Shown here: positions 16,020 through 25,463 of the stretch, piece by piece | How the letters are laid out: every line of letters begins with the position of its first letter | Position numbering within the stretch: the first letter of the stretch is position 1 | DNA from: an uncultured Aquimarina sp. | GTDB taxonomy: Bacteria; Bacteroidota; Bacteroidia; Flavobacteriales; Flavobacteriaceae | Assembly: GCA_947493495.1 (NCBI GenBank) | Contig: CANLRN010000005.1 | Coordinates: forward strand, 1-64,000 | Length of the DNA stretch: 64,000 nucleotides | Reading direction: 5' to 3' | Notes under the pieces: model-generated | What the model was told of the DNA's origin: nothing | The model's database searches: none | What the model saw: only the letters and a program-made list of their open reading frames with translations | Position numbers and translations under genes: made by a program

Positions 16020-17315
16020 ATGAAATATCATGCTATTAATAAAAACCTTTTTATCAAAAATCGTAAAAATTTTACAGCAAAAATGAAACCTAATAGCATT
16101 GCTGTATTTAATAGTAATGATATATATCCTATTAGTGCTGATAGTACTTTGCCTTTTGAGCAGCACAGAGATATTTTTTATCTAAGCGGAGTGGATCAGG
16201 AAGAAAGTATGTTAGTGTTATTTCCAGATGCTCCTAATGAAAAACACCGCGAAATTCTTTTCCTAAAAGAGACGAGTGAATTGATTGCTATCTGGGAAGG
16301 CGAAAAACTAACCAAAGAAAAAGCTTTTGAAACTGCTGGAATACAAACCGTCTATTGGCTCCAAGATATAGAAAAAGTATTTTCTGAGATCATGACGCAA
16401 TGCGATACGGTCTATGTAAATACTAATGAGCATTATCGTGCTAATGTAGTAACAGAAACCAGAGAAGATCGTTTTACTAAGTGGTGGAAAAATAAATACC
16501 CTGCGCATTCGGTAGCCAAGAGTAATCCTATTTTACAACGCTTACGTTCTGTAAAAGATCCTATAGAAATTGATCTGATGCAGACTGCTTGTAACATCAC
16601 AGAAAAAGGATTCAGAAGATTACTTGGTTTTATAAAACCAGGAGTTTGGGAATATAATATAGAAGCAGAATTAGTACACGAATTTATCAATAATAGATCC
16701 AAGGGGTTTGCCTACACTCCAATTATTGCTAGCGGTACCAATGCTAATGTACTACATTACATAGAAAATAACCAACAATGTCAGGAAGGGGATCTTATAC
16801 TGATGGATGTGGCAGCTGAATATGCCAATTACTCTAGTGACTTATCCAGAACTATTCCAGTTTCAGGAAGATATACCAAGAGACAACGAGCTGTCTACGA
16901 TGCAGTCTTACGCGTAAAAAACGAAGCAACCAAAATGTTAGTTCCGGGAACCATCTGGGCAGCATATCATAAAGAAGTAGGTAAGATTATGACTTCAGAA
17001 TTACTAGGGCTTGGATTATTAGATACGTCTGATGTGAAGAGTGAAAATCCTGAGTGGCCTGCTTATAAAAAATACTTTATGCACGGAACTTCTCATCATA
17101 TTGGATTGGATACCCATGATTATGGGATATTGACTGAGCCTATGCAAGCAAATATGGTGTTTACTGTAGAGCCTGGAATTTATATTCCTGATGAAGGTTT
17201 TGGTATTCGCTTAGAAGATGATGTAGTGATACAAGAAAAAGGAGAACCCTTTAATCTGATGGCTAATATCCCTATCGAAGCAGAAGAAATCGAGGAACTG
17301 ATGAATAAATCATAG
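16020..17315 (+). CDS. pepP: Aminopeptidase P family protein (Xaa-Pro aminopeptidase)
   Basis: A di-metal pita-bread peptidase that removes an N-terminal residue before proline. The 431-residue protein has the creatinase-like N domain (AVFNSNDIYPISADSTLPF, HRDIFYLSG) and the catalytic domain with metal ligands D263 and D274 (LMDVAAEY..SSDLSRT), H359 (HGTSHHIGLDTHD), E384 (TVEPGIYIP) and E399 (GIRLEDDV). I choose the ATG at 16020 because a -7 box overlaps the alternative TTG at 15990 and MKYHAINKNLFIKNRKNF is the usual family start. No signal peptide, so it is cytoplasmic. It is transcribed alone. Confidence 0.92.
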   Translation: MKYHAINKNLFIKNRKNFTAKMKPNSIAVFNSNDIYPISADSTLPFEQHRDIFYLSGVDQEESMLVLFPDAPNEKHREILFLKETSELIAIWEGEKLTKEKAFETAGIQTVYWLQDIEKVFSEIMTQCDTVYVNTNEHYRANVVTETREDRFTKWWKNKYPAHSVAKSNPILQRLRSVKDPIEIDLMQTACNITEKGFRRLLGFIKPGVWEYNIEAELVHEFINNRSKGFAYTPIIASGTNANVLHYIENNQQCQEGDLILMDVAAEYANYSSDLSRTIPVSGRYTKRQRAVYDAVLRVKNEATKMLVPGTIWAAYHKEVGKIMTSELLGLGLLDTSDVKSENPEWPAYKKYFMHGTSHHIGLDTHDYGILTEPMQANMVFTVEPGIYIPDEGFGIRLEDDVVIQEKGEPFNLMANIPIEAEEIEELMNKS

Positions 17316-17405
17316 TTCCATTTTGTTTATAAAATTTATATTTAGTGATTAACAGAATATTATAGGCTACACATCCGTTGTATATATATCATCAATTTTG
17401 AGTGT

Positions 17406-17789
17406 ATGCAGCGAATGAAAATCACAGCAGGTCATCAGCAAGCGATGCCTTATTTAATTGTAGAACAAGCAGAAGATTTTATTGATTTTATCAGAAAAAT
17501 ATTCAATGCCCAAGAAATGCTTCGTAAAGTTGATACCTCCTATAAAATTGAACATTCTGAAGTCATGATCGGCGATAGTACAATTATGGTTACAGAAGCT
17601 TCAAAAACCTATCCCGCACAACACAGTGCGATGTATGTATATGTAAAAGACGCAGATCAAACTTATTTTGATGCTATCGATGCAGGGGCAATCTCTTTAA
17701 TGCAACCCATGGAAGAAGACTATGGCGCACGTGCAGCAGGTTTTCGAGATCCTTTTGGGAATACCTGGTGGATTGCTACTCTCAATTAA
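17406..17789 (+). CDS. VOC/glyoxalase superfamily protein (PhnB-like)
   Basis: The 127-residue protein has the paired beta-alpha-beta-beta-beta units of the vicinal-oxygen-chelate fold (MPYLIVEQAEDFIDFIRKIF near the start and GARAAGFRDPFGNTWWIAT at the end). The GFRDPFGNTWWI tail is typical of PhnB-like proteins, many of unknown substrate. The start may be the second Met (17415, MKITAG). It is convergent with brnQ, with a palindromic repeat between them. Confidence 0.82.
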   Translation: MQRMKITAGHQQAMPYLIVEQAEDFIDFIRKIFNAQEMLRKVDTSYKIEHSEVMIGDSTIMVTEASKTYPAQHSAMYVYVKDADQTYFDAIDAGAISLMQPMEEDYGARAAGFRDPFGNTWWIATLN

Positions 17790-17812
17790 TTATTTTAGAT
17801 AAAAAACACCTT

Positions 17813-17975
17813 ATACGATTTACGAATAAAAATTTCGCATCTAATGATATTCTTTTTCTACTATATTTTCTTCATAAAATGAAACAATAGCTATGGCTAT
17901 TGTTTAATTTGATTCATCAATCTAGCGAAAAATCCTTGCCATTATTTTTACGAAATTCTCATCCGTAAATCGTAT
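17813..17975. repeat. Imperfect palindromic element between convergent genes
   Basis: The ends are a perfect 12-bp inverted repeat, ATACGATTTACG (17813-17824) and CGTAAATCGTAT (17964-17975), and similarity continues inward (AATTTCG on both arms). The centre is a perfect 10-bp hairpin, 17882-17891 with 17896-17905, loop TATG. The arms are of nearly equal length (about 80 bp). It fills the gap between the VOC gene and brnQ and reaches the brnQ stop codon. It may act as a two-way terminator or be a small palindromic mobile repeat. Confidence 0.65.
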
Positions 17976-19285
17976 TATTTCTTAGTTTTCAAAAACACAA
18001 ATATATTCGCTAATACATATGCAATCAAACTAGGCAATACCCACCCAAAATGTTCATTTCCCAGAGGGAGCAACATCCTAATGTCTGATGCCCAATTGCC
18101 AAAAGCTGTGGTTTCACTTGTTATAAATCGAATACAATCTGGAATACTAAAAAGAATTGTTGTAATCACAACTATCTTAAAAACAAAGGGAGTAGCAAAT
18201 TTTTCTGGGATCACATTTAGAAATATTAAAGCAATAGTAATTGGGTAAATCATAAAAATAATTGGAAGACCGATATGAATAATCGTACTAAAATTTAACT
18301 GCCCAATTGCGACGCCAGCGCAACATCCTATCATAGCTGTAATCAAATATATTTTTTGAGAATTATTAAATAAACCTTTAAAATAATCAGCAGTTCCTGT
18401 TATAATCCCCACTGCTGTTGTAAAACAGGCTAACCCAATTAATACGCTTAAAAAAGTACTTCCTACTGTTCCTAATGCCGATAAAGAAATTGTATTAAGA
18501 AGCTGTGCTCTTTGTAAATCACTGCTTAATGCCTCATCTACTGCAATCTCTGATCTAAAATAGGCACCAGCTGCAATCATACCTGTATACATAATCAGTA
18601 ATCCAAAACCTGCAATGAATCCAGATCGAGAAATCAAATACTTCTTTGCATCATACGTACTATGTCCTCTCATATTCAAAGAAATGATGACAACACCTCC
18701 TACTACCACCGCTCCAATAGCATCAAAAGTCTGATAGCCTTCTATCAATCCTTTAAAAAATGTAAGTTTTTCTGTAGGGTTTATGATTTCTTCTGTCGAA
18801 AATAAACCAACACCGATAACAAGTAATAAGATACATACAATTAATGGTGTCAAATACTTACCTAACAAGGATAGAACTTTAGAACGATTGTATACAAAAA
18901 GAAAAACGAGTCCAAAATAAACAATACTACTACCCAATGAACTAATACCGCTAAAATTAGGCTGTATTACAGTTTCATAAGTTGCCGCTGCAGTTCTGGG
19001 AGATGGAATAGCCACAGATATAACATATACAATAATACAATAAACGATACTGAAAATAGGAGAAACTTTTTTTGCAAAATCATACATAGTCCCTTGTAAA
19101 CGTGCATGTGCTAAGATGCCTAAAAGAGGGATTACTACCGCAGTAATAATAAAACCAATTGCAACAATGTACCAATCCTGACCAGCATTATATCCCAGCA
19201 TTGGAGGTAATAAAAGATTCCCAGCTCCAAAAAACATAGAAAACAAAGCAAATCCTGTTATAAAAGTTTCTTTATTAAATCGCAT
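17975..19285 (-). CDS. brnQ: Branched-chain amino acid transport carrier
   Basis: The 436-residue protein is a LIVCS-family cation-coupled symporter for leucine, isoleucine and valine. About twelve hydrophobic helices fill it; the opening is RFNKETFITGFALFSMFFGA then GNLLLPPMLGYNAG, and TFDAIGAVVVGGVVI and TAVGIITGTADYFK are family signatures. It is complete and membrane-embedded. It is divergent from an alpha/beta hydrolase gene with a 37-bp gap. Confidence 0.92.
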   Translation of the reverse strand: MRFNKETFITGFALFSMFFGAGNLLLPPMLGYNAGQDWYIVAIGFIITAVVIPLLGILAHARLQGTMYDFAKKVSPIFSIVYCIIVYVISVAIPSPRTAAATYETVIQPNFSGISSLGSSIVYFGLVFLFVYNRSKVLSLLGKYLTPLIVCILLLVIGVGLFSTEEIINPTEKLTFFKGLIEGYQTFDAIGAVVVGGVVIISLNMRGHSTYDAKKYLISRSGFIAGFGLLIMYTGMIAAGAYFRSEIAVDEALSSDLQRAQLLNTISLSALGTVGSTFLSVLIGLACFTTAVGIITGTADYFKGLFNNSQKIYLITAMIGCCAGVAIGQLNFSTIIHIGLPIIFMIYPITIALIFLNVIPEKFATPFVFKIVVITTILFSIPDCIRFITSETTAFGNWASDIRMLLPLGNEHFGWVLPSLIAYVLANIFVFLKTKK

Positions 19286-19322
19286 TTGGTTAGGTTTATA
19301 TTGCTAAAATAGAAATTTAGAA

Positions 19323-20102
19323 ATGATAGTAACACATAAAGGAATTAAAATTAATTATCAGGTTTCTGGAAAAGGTCCTGCACTTGTTTTTTTACATGGT
19401 TTCTTAGAAAATATGGATATGTGGAAAGCTATTATTCCATTTTTTTCTACTAATTATACTTGTATTACCATCGACCTACTAGGGCACGGAAAAACAAACT
19501 GTATTGGATATATCCATACCATGGAAGATATGGCACATGCTATAAAAACTGTACTAAATAAATTGACTCTGACTGATATCGCATTGGTAGGCCATTCTAT
19601 GGGAGGATATGTAGCTTTGGCCTATGTAGATTTATTTCCTGATACTGTTTCTTCTATAGCATTAGTAAATTCAACTTCTTTTCCAGATAATGATCAACGT
19701 AAAATAAATCGGGATCGGGCTATACATATTGTAAAAAAAAATCCAGAAGCATATACTCATATGGCAATTGCTAATCTTTTTGCAAAAGAAAATCGTTCTA
19801 TATATACTGCAGAAATAAATACCATAAAAAAAGAAGCATCAAAAACCCCTCTTCAAGGAATCATTGCTGCTTTAGAGGGGATGAAAATCAGGAAAGATTG
19901 CTCTGAAGTTTTGTTAAATTTTAAAGGACCAAAAATCATTTTTGCTGGAAAAAAAGACCCTGTTTTATCATATAAGCAAAATAGTATCGAGTCTAAACAA
20001 TACAAAACAGAGTTTATATTATTTGATGGAGGGCATATGTCTTATATAGAAAATAAGAAAGAGTTCGTCCAAGAATTAAAGCAATTTTTCTCTTCAAAAT
20101 GA
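19323..20102 (+). CDS. Alpha/beta hydrolase
   Basis: The 259-residue protein has the fold and catalytic triad Ser92 (VGHSMGGYVAL), Asp212 (FAGKKDPVLS) and His238 (FDGGHMSYIE), with the oxyanion-loop motif LVFLHGFLEN (21-30). It has no signal peptide and is cytoplasmic. The substrate is unknown; the cap region around 120-190 does not point to a subfamily. It stands in a single-gene unit divergent from brnQ, with a 37-bp gap that must hold both promoters. Confidence 0.85.
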   Translation: MIVTHKGIKINYQVSGKGPALVFLHGFLENMDMWKAIIPFFSTNYTCITIDLLGHGKTNCIGYIHTMEDMAHAIKTVLNKLTLTDIALVGHSMGGYVALAYVDLFPDTVSSIALVNSTSFPDNDQRKINRDRAIHIVKKNPEAYTHMAIANLFAKENRSIYTAEINTIKKEASKTPLQGIIAALEGMKIRKDCSEVLLNFKGPKIIFAGKKDPVLSYKQNSIESKQYKTEFILFDGGHMSYIENKKEFVQELKQFFSSK

Positions 20103-20323
20103 TGTGTTTTTCCCCTCATTTTTAAGATATATACACTCTTTATAGGAGTAGTGCTATTATTTTATTTAACCGATTAAACGCTTTTTTAAAGGGTAAAATC
20201 ACTATAATATATACTTTTTTTGATAAATTTTACATATTTGTAGAAATTTTTCCTACAAAATGTTGTTAATAACTAAAAAAATAGTATTATTGTATTGATA
20301 ATCAATTTACAACTCCCATTATA

Positions 20324-20593
20324 ATGAAAAAGTATACCCCTAAATCGTCCTTTTCTATAGCAAAAATCTACTGTGGATTATTTGGCCATAAGTATGTCGC
20401 TTCTAAACAAGTTACCAATTATATAAAAGAGTACACTTGTTCTCATTGTCGCGAACAGGTAACTACCAATAGCAAAGGCAGATTAGAAGTAATGACACCT
20501 AAACTCAAAGAAATTAATGATGTACTTGCTTTTGTTCATCAGAAAAAAACGGCAAGGATTAATAATAAAATAAATCTTCAGGCTGCTTCTTAG
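20324..20593 (+). CDS. Small protein with a CxxC pair, unknown function
   Basis: I do not recognise this 89-residue basic protein. It contains KIYCGLFGHKYV and YTCSHCREQVTTNSKGR, a set of Cys and His residues (C17, H22, C39, C42) that could bind a zinc ion as a small ribbon, followed by a helical tail (KLKEINDVLAFVHQKKTARIN). It looks like a phage-type small zinc-ribbon protein, but no close family is clear. It converges on thiL with only 3 bp between stops. Confidence 0.65.
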   Translation: MKKYTPKSSFSIAKIYCGLFGHKYVASKQVTNYIKEYTCSHCREQVTTNSKGRLEVMTPKLKEINDVLAFVHQKKTARINNKINLQAAS

Positions 20594-20596
20594 ACA

Positions 20597-21643
20597 TTAT
20601 TCTTTTATTGGATTCCATCCTTGGGCCTGCAATTCTATCTTTTCATTTGCTCTAGTTACCAATCCAATACCACTTTTTTCATCAGTCATATGGCCAATAA
20701 CAGTAAGATTAGGATTTGCTTTTATTTTAGGAAAATCTTTTTGTTTTATCGTAAATAATAATTCATAATCCTCTCCTCCATTAAGTGCTACTGTAGTACT
20801 ATTTAATGTAAACTCTTCGCAAGTTGCTATAACAGTTGGATCCAATGGTATTTTTTCTTCATACAAATTAACCCCAACCTTAGATCTGGTACAGAGATGA
20901 ATTATTTCTGAAGATAACCCATCACTTATATCGATCATACTTGTTGGTTTTACTTCTAAGGTATGGAGAAGTGCTTTTATGTCTTTTCTAGCTTCTGGTT
21001 TTAATTGGCGTTCTATGAGGTATGAATATTGATCGAGATCAGGTTGCGAATTAGGATTCACTTCATATACTTTTTTTTCTCTTTCTAATACCTGCAGACC
21101 TAAGTAGGCAGCTCCAACATCTCCACTGACTACCAGTAGATCACTCTCTCCAGCACCATCTCTATATACTAATTCTTCTTCATCCACGTACCCAATAGCA
21201 GTAATACTGATCATTAGTCCCGTAGTTGATGAAGTAGTATCACCACCTATAACATCGATATCATATATCTTAGCGGCTGTCGATATCCCTGCATATAATT
21301 CTTCTAATGCTTCTAATGGAAATCTATTAGAAACAGCAATGGATACTGTAATCTGTGATGCAGTAGCATTCATAGCATAGATATCTGATAGATTAACTAT
21401 CACTGCTTTGTATCCCAAATGCTTTAAGGGAACGTATGATAAATCAAAATGAATCCCTTCTATTAATAAATCTGTAGTAATTACACATTTTTTGTCTTTA
21501 AAATCCAAAACCGCAGCATCATCACCAATACCCTTGATTGTGGTTTCTTGCGAAATGTTAAAGTTTTTTGTCAGATGGTCAATAAGACCAAATTCTCCTA
21601 ATTCTGCTATAGATGTTCTCGGTGTATTTTTATCTTCAATCAT
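20597..21643 (-). CDS. thiL: Thiamine-monophosphate kinase
   Basis: Phosphorylates thiamine monophosphate to thiamine diphosphate using ATP. The 348-residue protein is a PurM-like fold member with the glycine/aspartate motifs GIGDDAAVLDF (39-49), TTDLLIEGIHFDL, VNLSDIYAMNA, DVIGGDTTSS and SMIDISDGLSSEI, and the C-terminal LNGGEDYELLFT. All the metal-binding aspartates are present. The gene is alone, not part of a thiamine operon here. Confidence 0.93.
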   Translation of the reverse strand: MIEDKNTPRTSIAELGEFGLIDHLTKNFNISQETTIKGIGDDAAVLDFKDKKCVITTDLLIEGIHFDLSYVPLKHLGYKAVIVNLSDIYAMNATASQITVSIAVSNRFPLEALEELYAGISTAAKIYDIDVIGGDTTSSTTGLMISITAIGYVDEEELVYRDGAGESDLLVVSGDVGAAYLGLQVLEREKKVYEVNPNSQPDLDQYSYLIERQLKPEARKDIKALLHTLEVKPTSMIDISDGLSSEIIHLCTRSKVGVNLYEEKIPLDPTVIATCEEFTLNSTTVALNGGEDYELLFTIKQKDFPKIKANPNLTVIGHMTDEKSGIGLVTRANEKIELQAQGWNPIKE

Positions 21644-21930
21644 AAATACAAAGGTAGGAAACCCAAAGATTTCGATTCCTAAAAGTTTAAAGAAATGTAT
21701 AAATTAGTTTACAGAAGAAGAAGTATTTATTCTATTCTAGAACTCACCTTAAATACGTATAAAATTTAGTGCTAATTCTTTTAAAATTTTGCCTATAATA
21801 CTCCAGTAAGTCTACTACTTCTATTTATAGTATATTATTATAATTCCTGTATTTATTGCTAACAAAAAAATTTAATACTATATTGTAGAATACACAAAAA
21901 AAGGGGCTGTGTCTTATAAAATTGGTTATA

Positions 21931-23178
21931 ATGGGAAAAAATATTTCACGAATTTGTTGTTGTTTAATAATTTTATTTTTTACTAATTGTAGTAATGATG
22001 ATGATGAGCCTACTACAAATATCCTTACAGATGGAGGAAATAATTCTAACCTCTGTGACAATGGGATTGCAGGAGGTTTTCCCTGTAATGGGATTGATCT
22101 AATATCGAGTATATCACTATCAGTAATGGGTGCTACTGCAGGAAATGACAGTTGGGGGTGGACAGACCCTTCTAATGGAAATGAATATGCTATTATGTGT
22201 TTAGACAATGGCACCGCTTTTATCGATATTTCGAGTCCAGAAACCCCTGTATATTTAGGAAAACTACCGTCTCCAACACCTTCTTCTCCTTGGAGAGATG
22301 CTAAAGTTTATCAGAATCATGCATTTATTGTTGCAGATGTTAATCCAGGAGACCACGACCACGGGATGCAGGTTTTTGATCTCACCAAATTAAGATCTGT
22401 AACTAATCCACCTGTTACATTTACAGAAGATGCTCGTTATAGTGGTTTTGGAAAAGCCCATAATATAGTGATCAATGAAGATCAAGGATTTGCATATGCA
22501 GTTGGAACATTAACCTTTAATGGAGGTCCTCATATCATAAACATACAAGACCCCAAAAACCCTGTAGCTGCTGGTAGTTTTATTTCTACAGGAGGAGATC
22601 CTTATTCTCATGACGCACAAGTGATTACCTATAATGGTCCAGATACAGAACATTTGGGTAAAGAAATCCTTGTGGGTAGTAATCAAATAGAAATTGTAAT
22701 TGCAGATATTACAGATAAAGCAAATCCAATAACATTATCGACTATTAGCTATGCTAATGTTGGATATACTCATCAAGGGTGGTTCACCCAAGATCAACGT
22801 TATTTTTTATTGGGAGATGAATTAGATGAACAACGTGTAGGGTTTAATACTAGAACCATCGTATTCGATTTTGAAGATTTAGACAATCCTGTATTTCATA
22901 TGAATTATACTGGGCCAACTTCTTCGATTGATCATAATGGGTATGTAAAAGGAGACAAATTCTATTTAGCTAATTATAGAGCAGGAATCAGAATTATAGA
23001 TATTAGTGATATTGCTAATAAAACGATGTCCGAAATTGGATTCTTCGATACCTTCCCTTCAGATAATGATGCAGGTTTTAATGGTGCTTGGAATGTATAC
23101 CCTTATTTTGATAGTGGTAATATAGTTATAAGCGATATTAATGCAGGATTCATATTGGTTCGCGAAAATAATCGATAG
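21931..23178 (+). CDS. Choice-of-anchor B / LVIVD-repeat lipoprotein
   Basis: The 415-residue protein starts MGKNISRICCCLIILFFTNC with a lipobox Cys, so it is a lipoprotein. The body is made of LVIVD-type beta-propeller repeats (YAIMCLDNGTAFIDISSPETP, GPHIINIQDPKNP, IEIVIADITDKANPI, GIRIIDISDIANK) and contains GKAHNIVINEDQGFAYAVG and WFTQDQRYFLLGDE, as in the choice-of-anchor B family. An in-frame TTG at 21922 is ignored in favour of the ATG. It is expected at the cell surface; its ligand is unknown. Confidence 0.85.
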   Translation: MGKNISRICCCLIILFFTNCSNDDDEPTTNILTDGGNNSNLCDNGIAGGFPCNGIDLISSISLSVMGATAGNDSWGWTDPSNGNEYAIMCLDNGTAFIDISSPETPVYLGKLPSPTPSSPWRDAKVYQNHAFIVADVNPGDHDHGMQVFDLTKLRSVTNPPVTFTEDARYSGFGKAHNIVINEDQGFAYAVGTLTFNGGPHIINIQDPKNPVAAGSFISTGGDPYSHDAQVITYNGPDTEHLGKEILVGSNQIEIVIADITDKANPITLSTISYANVGYTHQGWFTQDQRYFLLGDELDEQRVGFNTRTIVFDFEDLDNPVFHMNYTGPTSSIDHNGYVKGDKFYLANYRAGIRIIDISDIANKTMSEIGFFDTFPSDNDAGFNGAWNVYPYFDSGNIVISDINAGFILVRENNR

Positions 23179-23309
23179 ACAATCCTGCTAATTTCTAGTT
23201 TGTATAATACTATTTCTGTAATGTGAAATAAACTATGATGCTAACTATTGTACAAATCAAAATGGTATTATATAAATGACAATCGATTTTCTGAGTTTTG
23301 AAAAAAAAG

Positions 23310-23340
23310 AAAAGCTATTAGATATTTTCTAATAGCTTTT
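23310..23340. terminator. Bidirectional terminator hairpin
   Basis: A perfect 13-bp stem (23310-23322 with 23328-23340, 5-nt loop) has A runs on its left side and lies 29 bp after the minus-strand lipoprotein gene's stop. It can end both that gene and the convergent LVIVD gene. Confidence 0.8.
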
Positions 23341-23368
23341 AATAGAAAAGAATACTACTCCCTCCCTT

Positions 23369-23971
23369 TTAGCTACAGTGCTTACGATGACATTCTGTCA
23401 TTGCATATAAGTATGCCGTAGTACAAGCAAGAGCTGCTAATCCTCCTGTAGCAGTTCCCGCCACAGCCATACAGGCTGTATATGCTGTTGTTGCAGCAAC
23501 TCCGCAAAGTGTATATCTCCAACTACACCCTCTCCTTTTGGCATCAGAATAGGTGTTTATGTCCTGTAAACTTTTAAGGCCTATTTCTATAGTTTTTTCA
23601 TAATCATGAGTATCCGGAACCGTTATGATATCTCCATATTGCGTTTTTATAAAAGACATAATAGGAGCTAATTCATCTCTAATTTTAAGTATTCTCTCAT
23701 CTTCAAACAGTTTATTAATTTTTTCTGAATTTCCTTCTTTATAAAAATTGTATAGCTCATTCGGAGCAATATTATTCTCTTCCAAAATAGTGAACATTTC
23801 TTCTGTTAATTGACCTTGCAGTTTTTCAAATTCTAAAAATTGTGATTCTGCTTGCAATTCTTGAAATCTTTCTTCAGAATTTACTTCTATACCTGTTTCT
23901 GCTTGATCCTTATTACAAGATGATAAAAATACTAATAAGCTAAAAACGAGAACTAATTTTAATTTTTTCAT
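23369..23971 (-). CDS. Lipoprotein with a Cys-rich hydrophobic C-terminus, unknown
   Basis: The 200-residue protein begins MKKLKLVLVFSLLVFLSSCN with the lipobox Cys19. Residues 25-140 are charged and helical. After a KRR site (145-147) the last 52 residues contain six cysteines (149, 156, 167, 183, 194, 199) and a Gly/Ala-rich hydrophobic core (GVAATTAYTACMAVAGTATG). That tail resembles disulphide-rich, membrane-active peptides of bacterial toxins (halocin C8-like, for instance), but I cannot name a family. I start at 23971 because the upstream ATG gives a leader that lacks a signal sequence. It lies downstream of, and on the same strand as, a LytS/LytTR pair, separated by 180 bp. Confidence 0.72.
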   Translation of the reverse strand: MKKLKLVLVFSLLVFLSSCNKDQAETGIEVNSEERFQELQAESQFLEFEKLQGQLTEEMFTILEENNIAPNELYNFYKEGNSEKINKLFEDERILKIRDELAPIMSFIKTQYGDIITVPDTHDYEKTIEIGLKSLQDINTYSDAKRRGCSWRYTLCGVAATTAYTACMAVAGTATGGLAALACTTAYLYAMTECHRKHCS

Positions 23972-24150
23972 AATATTTAGATTTGTGATTAGATAATTAT
24001 GATTTGCGCAAATCAATTTTTACATGCCAATATTGATTAAATTAAATATTGGCACTTCACCAAAGTTAAATAAGTAAACGACTCTATATTCTGATGATTA
24101 GCAAATGGTACAGAATACTTAGTAAATAGTATGAAAAAGAGAGTAAGTTG

Positions 24151-25455
24151 TCATTTATGAATGTGAATAGTTACCTTAGTACCTGGTTCAAAAACATTGC
24201 CTTTTTGAAAATCTTCAATAGATAAGCGATTTTTTTGATTCATCGCAAGAATTCGCTCACGTGTAGCCTTTGATCCAAATGAATTGTTCTCGGTAATAGT
24301 AGTTAATTTTGAGGCTCTTTTTCTGCCTACACCATTATCAATAATCACAATTTTTATCATTTCTTTATCATGTTGACTAATTTTGATTCGCAACTCCTTA
24401 TCTCCTTTTTTTTGATGAAGGCCATGCCAAATGGCGTTTTCTATATAAGGCTGAAGGCAAAGCGGAGGTATATAAACAATTGAGAGATCCTTAGCTTGCT
24501 CAAAATAAAAGGAAAATCCTCCTTTAATTCTCAATCTTTCAAGCTCAATATAGTTTTTGATAATTTCTATTTCTTGAGATAATGGTATTGTTTTTTCTGT
24601 AGAGTTATTTAAAACTTTCCTTACGAGTTTAGAAAATTTAGTCAAATAATTGGACGCTTTTTCGATATCATTTTTAAGGATGTAATTATTGATAGAATTA
24701 AGTACATTAAAAATAAAATGAGGGTTCATTTGTGATTTAAGCGCTATGATTTTAAGTTCAGAAGCTTCTATAGAACGCTGCATCAGTTGTAGTTGAGCTT
24801 CTTTTTTTTCATCAGAAATCATTTTGATTTTATTGCCAATTGCTAAAGCCAAAATCAAAATCTCTAGTATAGCACCTATTTCCATAAAAATAATCGCATC
24901 ATAAGATAATCGATAGTTAACAGAAGAAAAATAAAGACTTACGTTAGCCATAACTACATAAATAAAAGATCCCAAAATCAATAGCTTAACCTGCGATGCT
25001 TCTATTTTGTATACAACAAAATAACATACAAAAGCAAATACCGTGATTACTATTAGGACACCTGTTATGACTACAAAAAGCTTTTTTTGAGACATTAAAA
25101 GACTCAAAATTCCTGTCAAAAAAATGAAACTTATAAAAATCCAGCTTGTAACTTTAAGCACTGTATCCCATCTAGGAGTAAATTTTTTAGTGTCTAACAA
25201 TTCTCGTATAAACGATATATAAAATGAATAGGCTAAAAATTGAACTCCGTAAAAAACTATAGGCTCTCGGTGAGAAAAGAATTCCTCATAAAAAACAATG
25301 GAACCGTAATATGAAAAATAAAAAAGAAGACAAATTACATACAAGCTGTAATAAAGAAATATGCTTTTCCTACTTTTAAAATATATTAATAGTGGATATA
25401 AAGAAATAACAAAGAGTACTCCTTGTAACCATATATTAAATTGTATTGATTTCAA
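24151..25455 (-). CDS. LytS-type membrane sensor histidine kinase
   Basis: The 434-residue protein has about seven transmembrane helices in the N-terminal half (residues 10-205), a helical linker, and a His_kinase (PF06580-type) domain with His246 in LKSQMNPHFIFNVLNSINNY. The HATPase end follows (IPPLCLQPYIENAIWHGL, IDNGVGRKRA). This is the sensor class that partners LytTR regulators, and its gene follows such a regulator by 8 bp. The 7TM region suggests that it senses the membrane or a ligand bound there; it cannot be named. Confidence 0.9.
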   Translation of the reverse strand: MKSIQFNIWLQGVLFVISLYPLLIYFKSRKSIFLYYSLYVICLLFYFSYYGSIVFYEEFFSHREPIVFYGVQFLAYSFYISFIRELLDTKKFTPRWDTVLKVTSWIFISFIFLTGILSLLMSQKKLFVVITGVLIVITVFAFVCYFVVYKIEASQVKLLILGSFIYVVMANVSLYFSSVNYRLSYDAIIFMEIGAILEILILALAIGNKIKMISDEKKEAQLQLMQRSIEASELKIIALKSQMNPHFIFNVLNSINNYILKNDIEKASNYLTKFSKLVRKVLNNSTEKTIPLSQEIEIIKNYIELERLRIKGGFSFYFEQAKDLSIVYIPPLCLQPYIENAIWHGLHQKKGDKELRIKISQHDKEMIKIVIIDNGVGRKRASKLTTITENNSFGSKATRERILAMNQKNRLSIEDFQKGNVFEPGTKVTIHIHK

Positions 25456-25463
25456 AATAAGAA

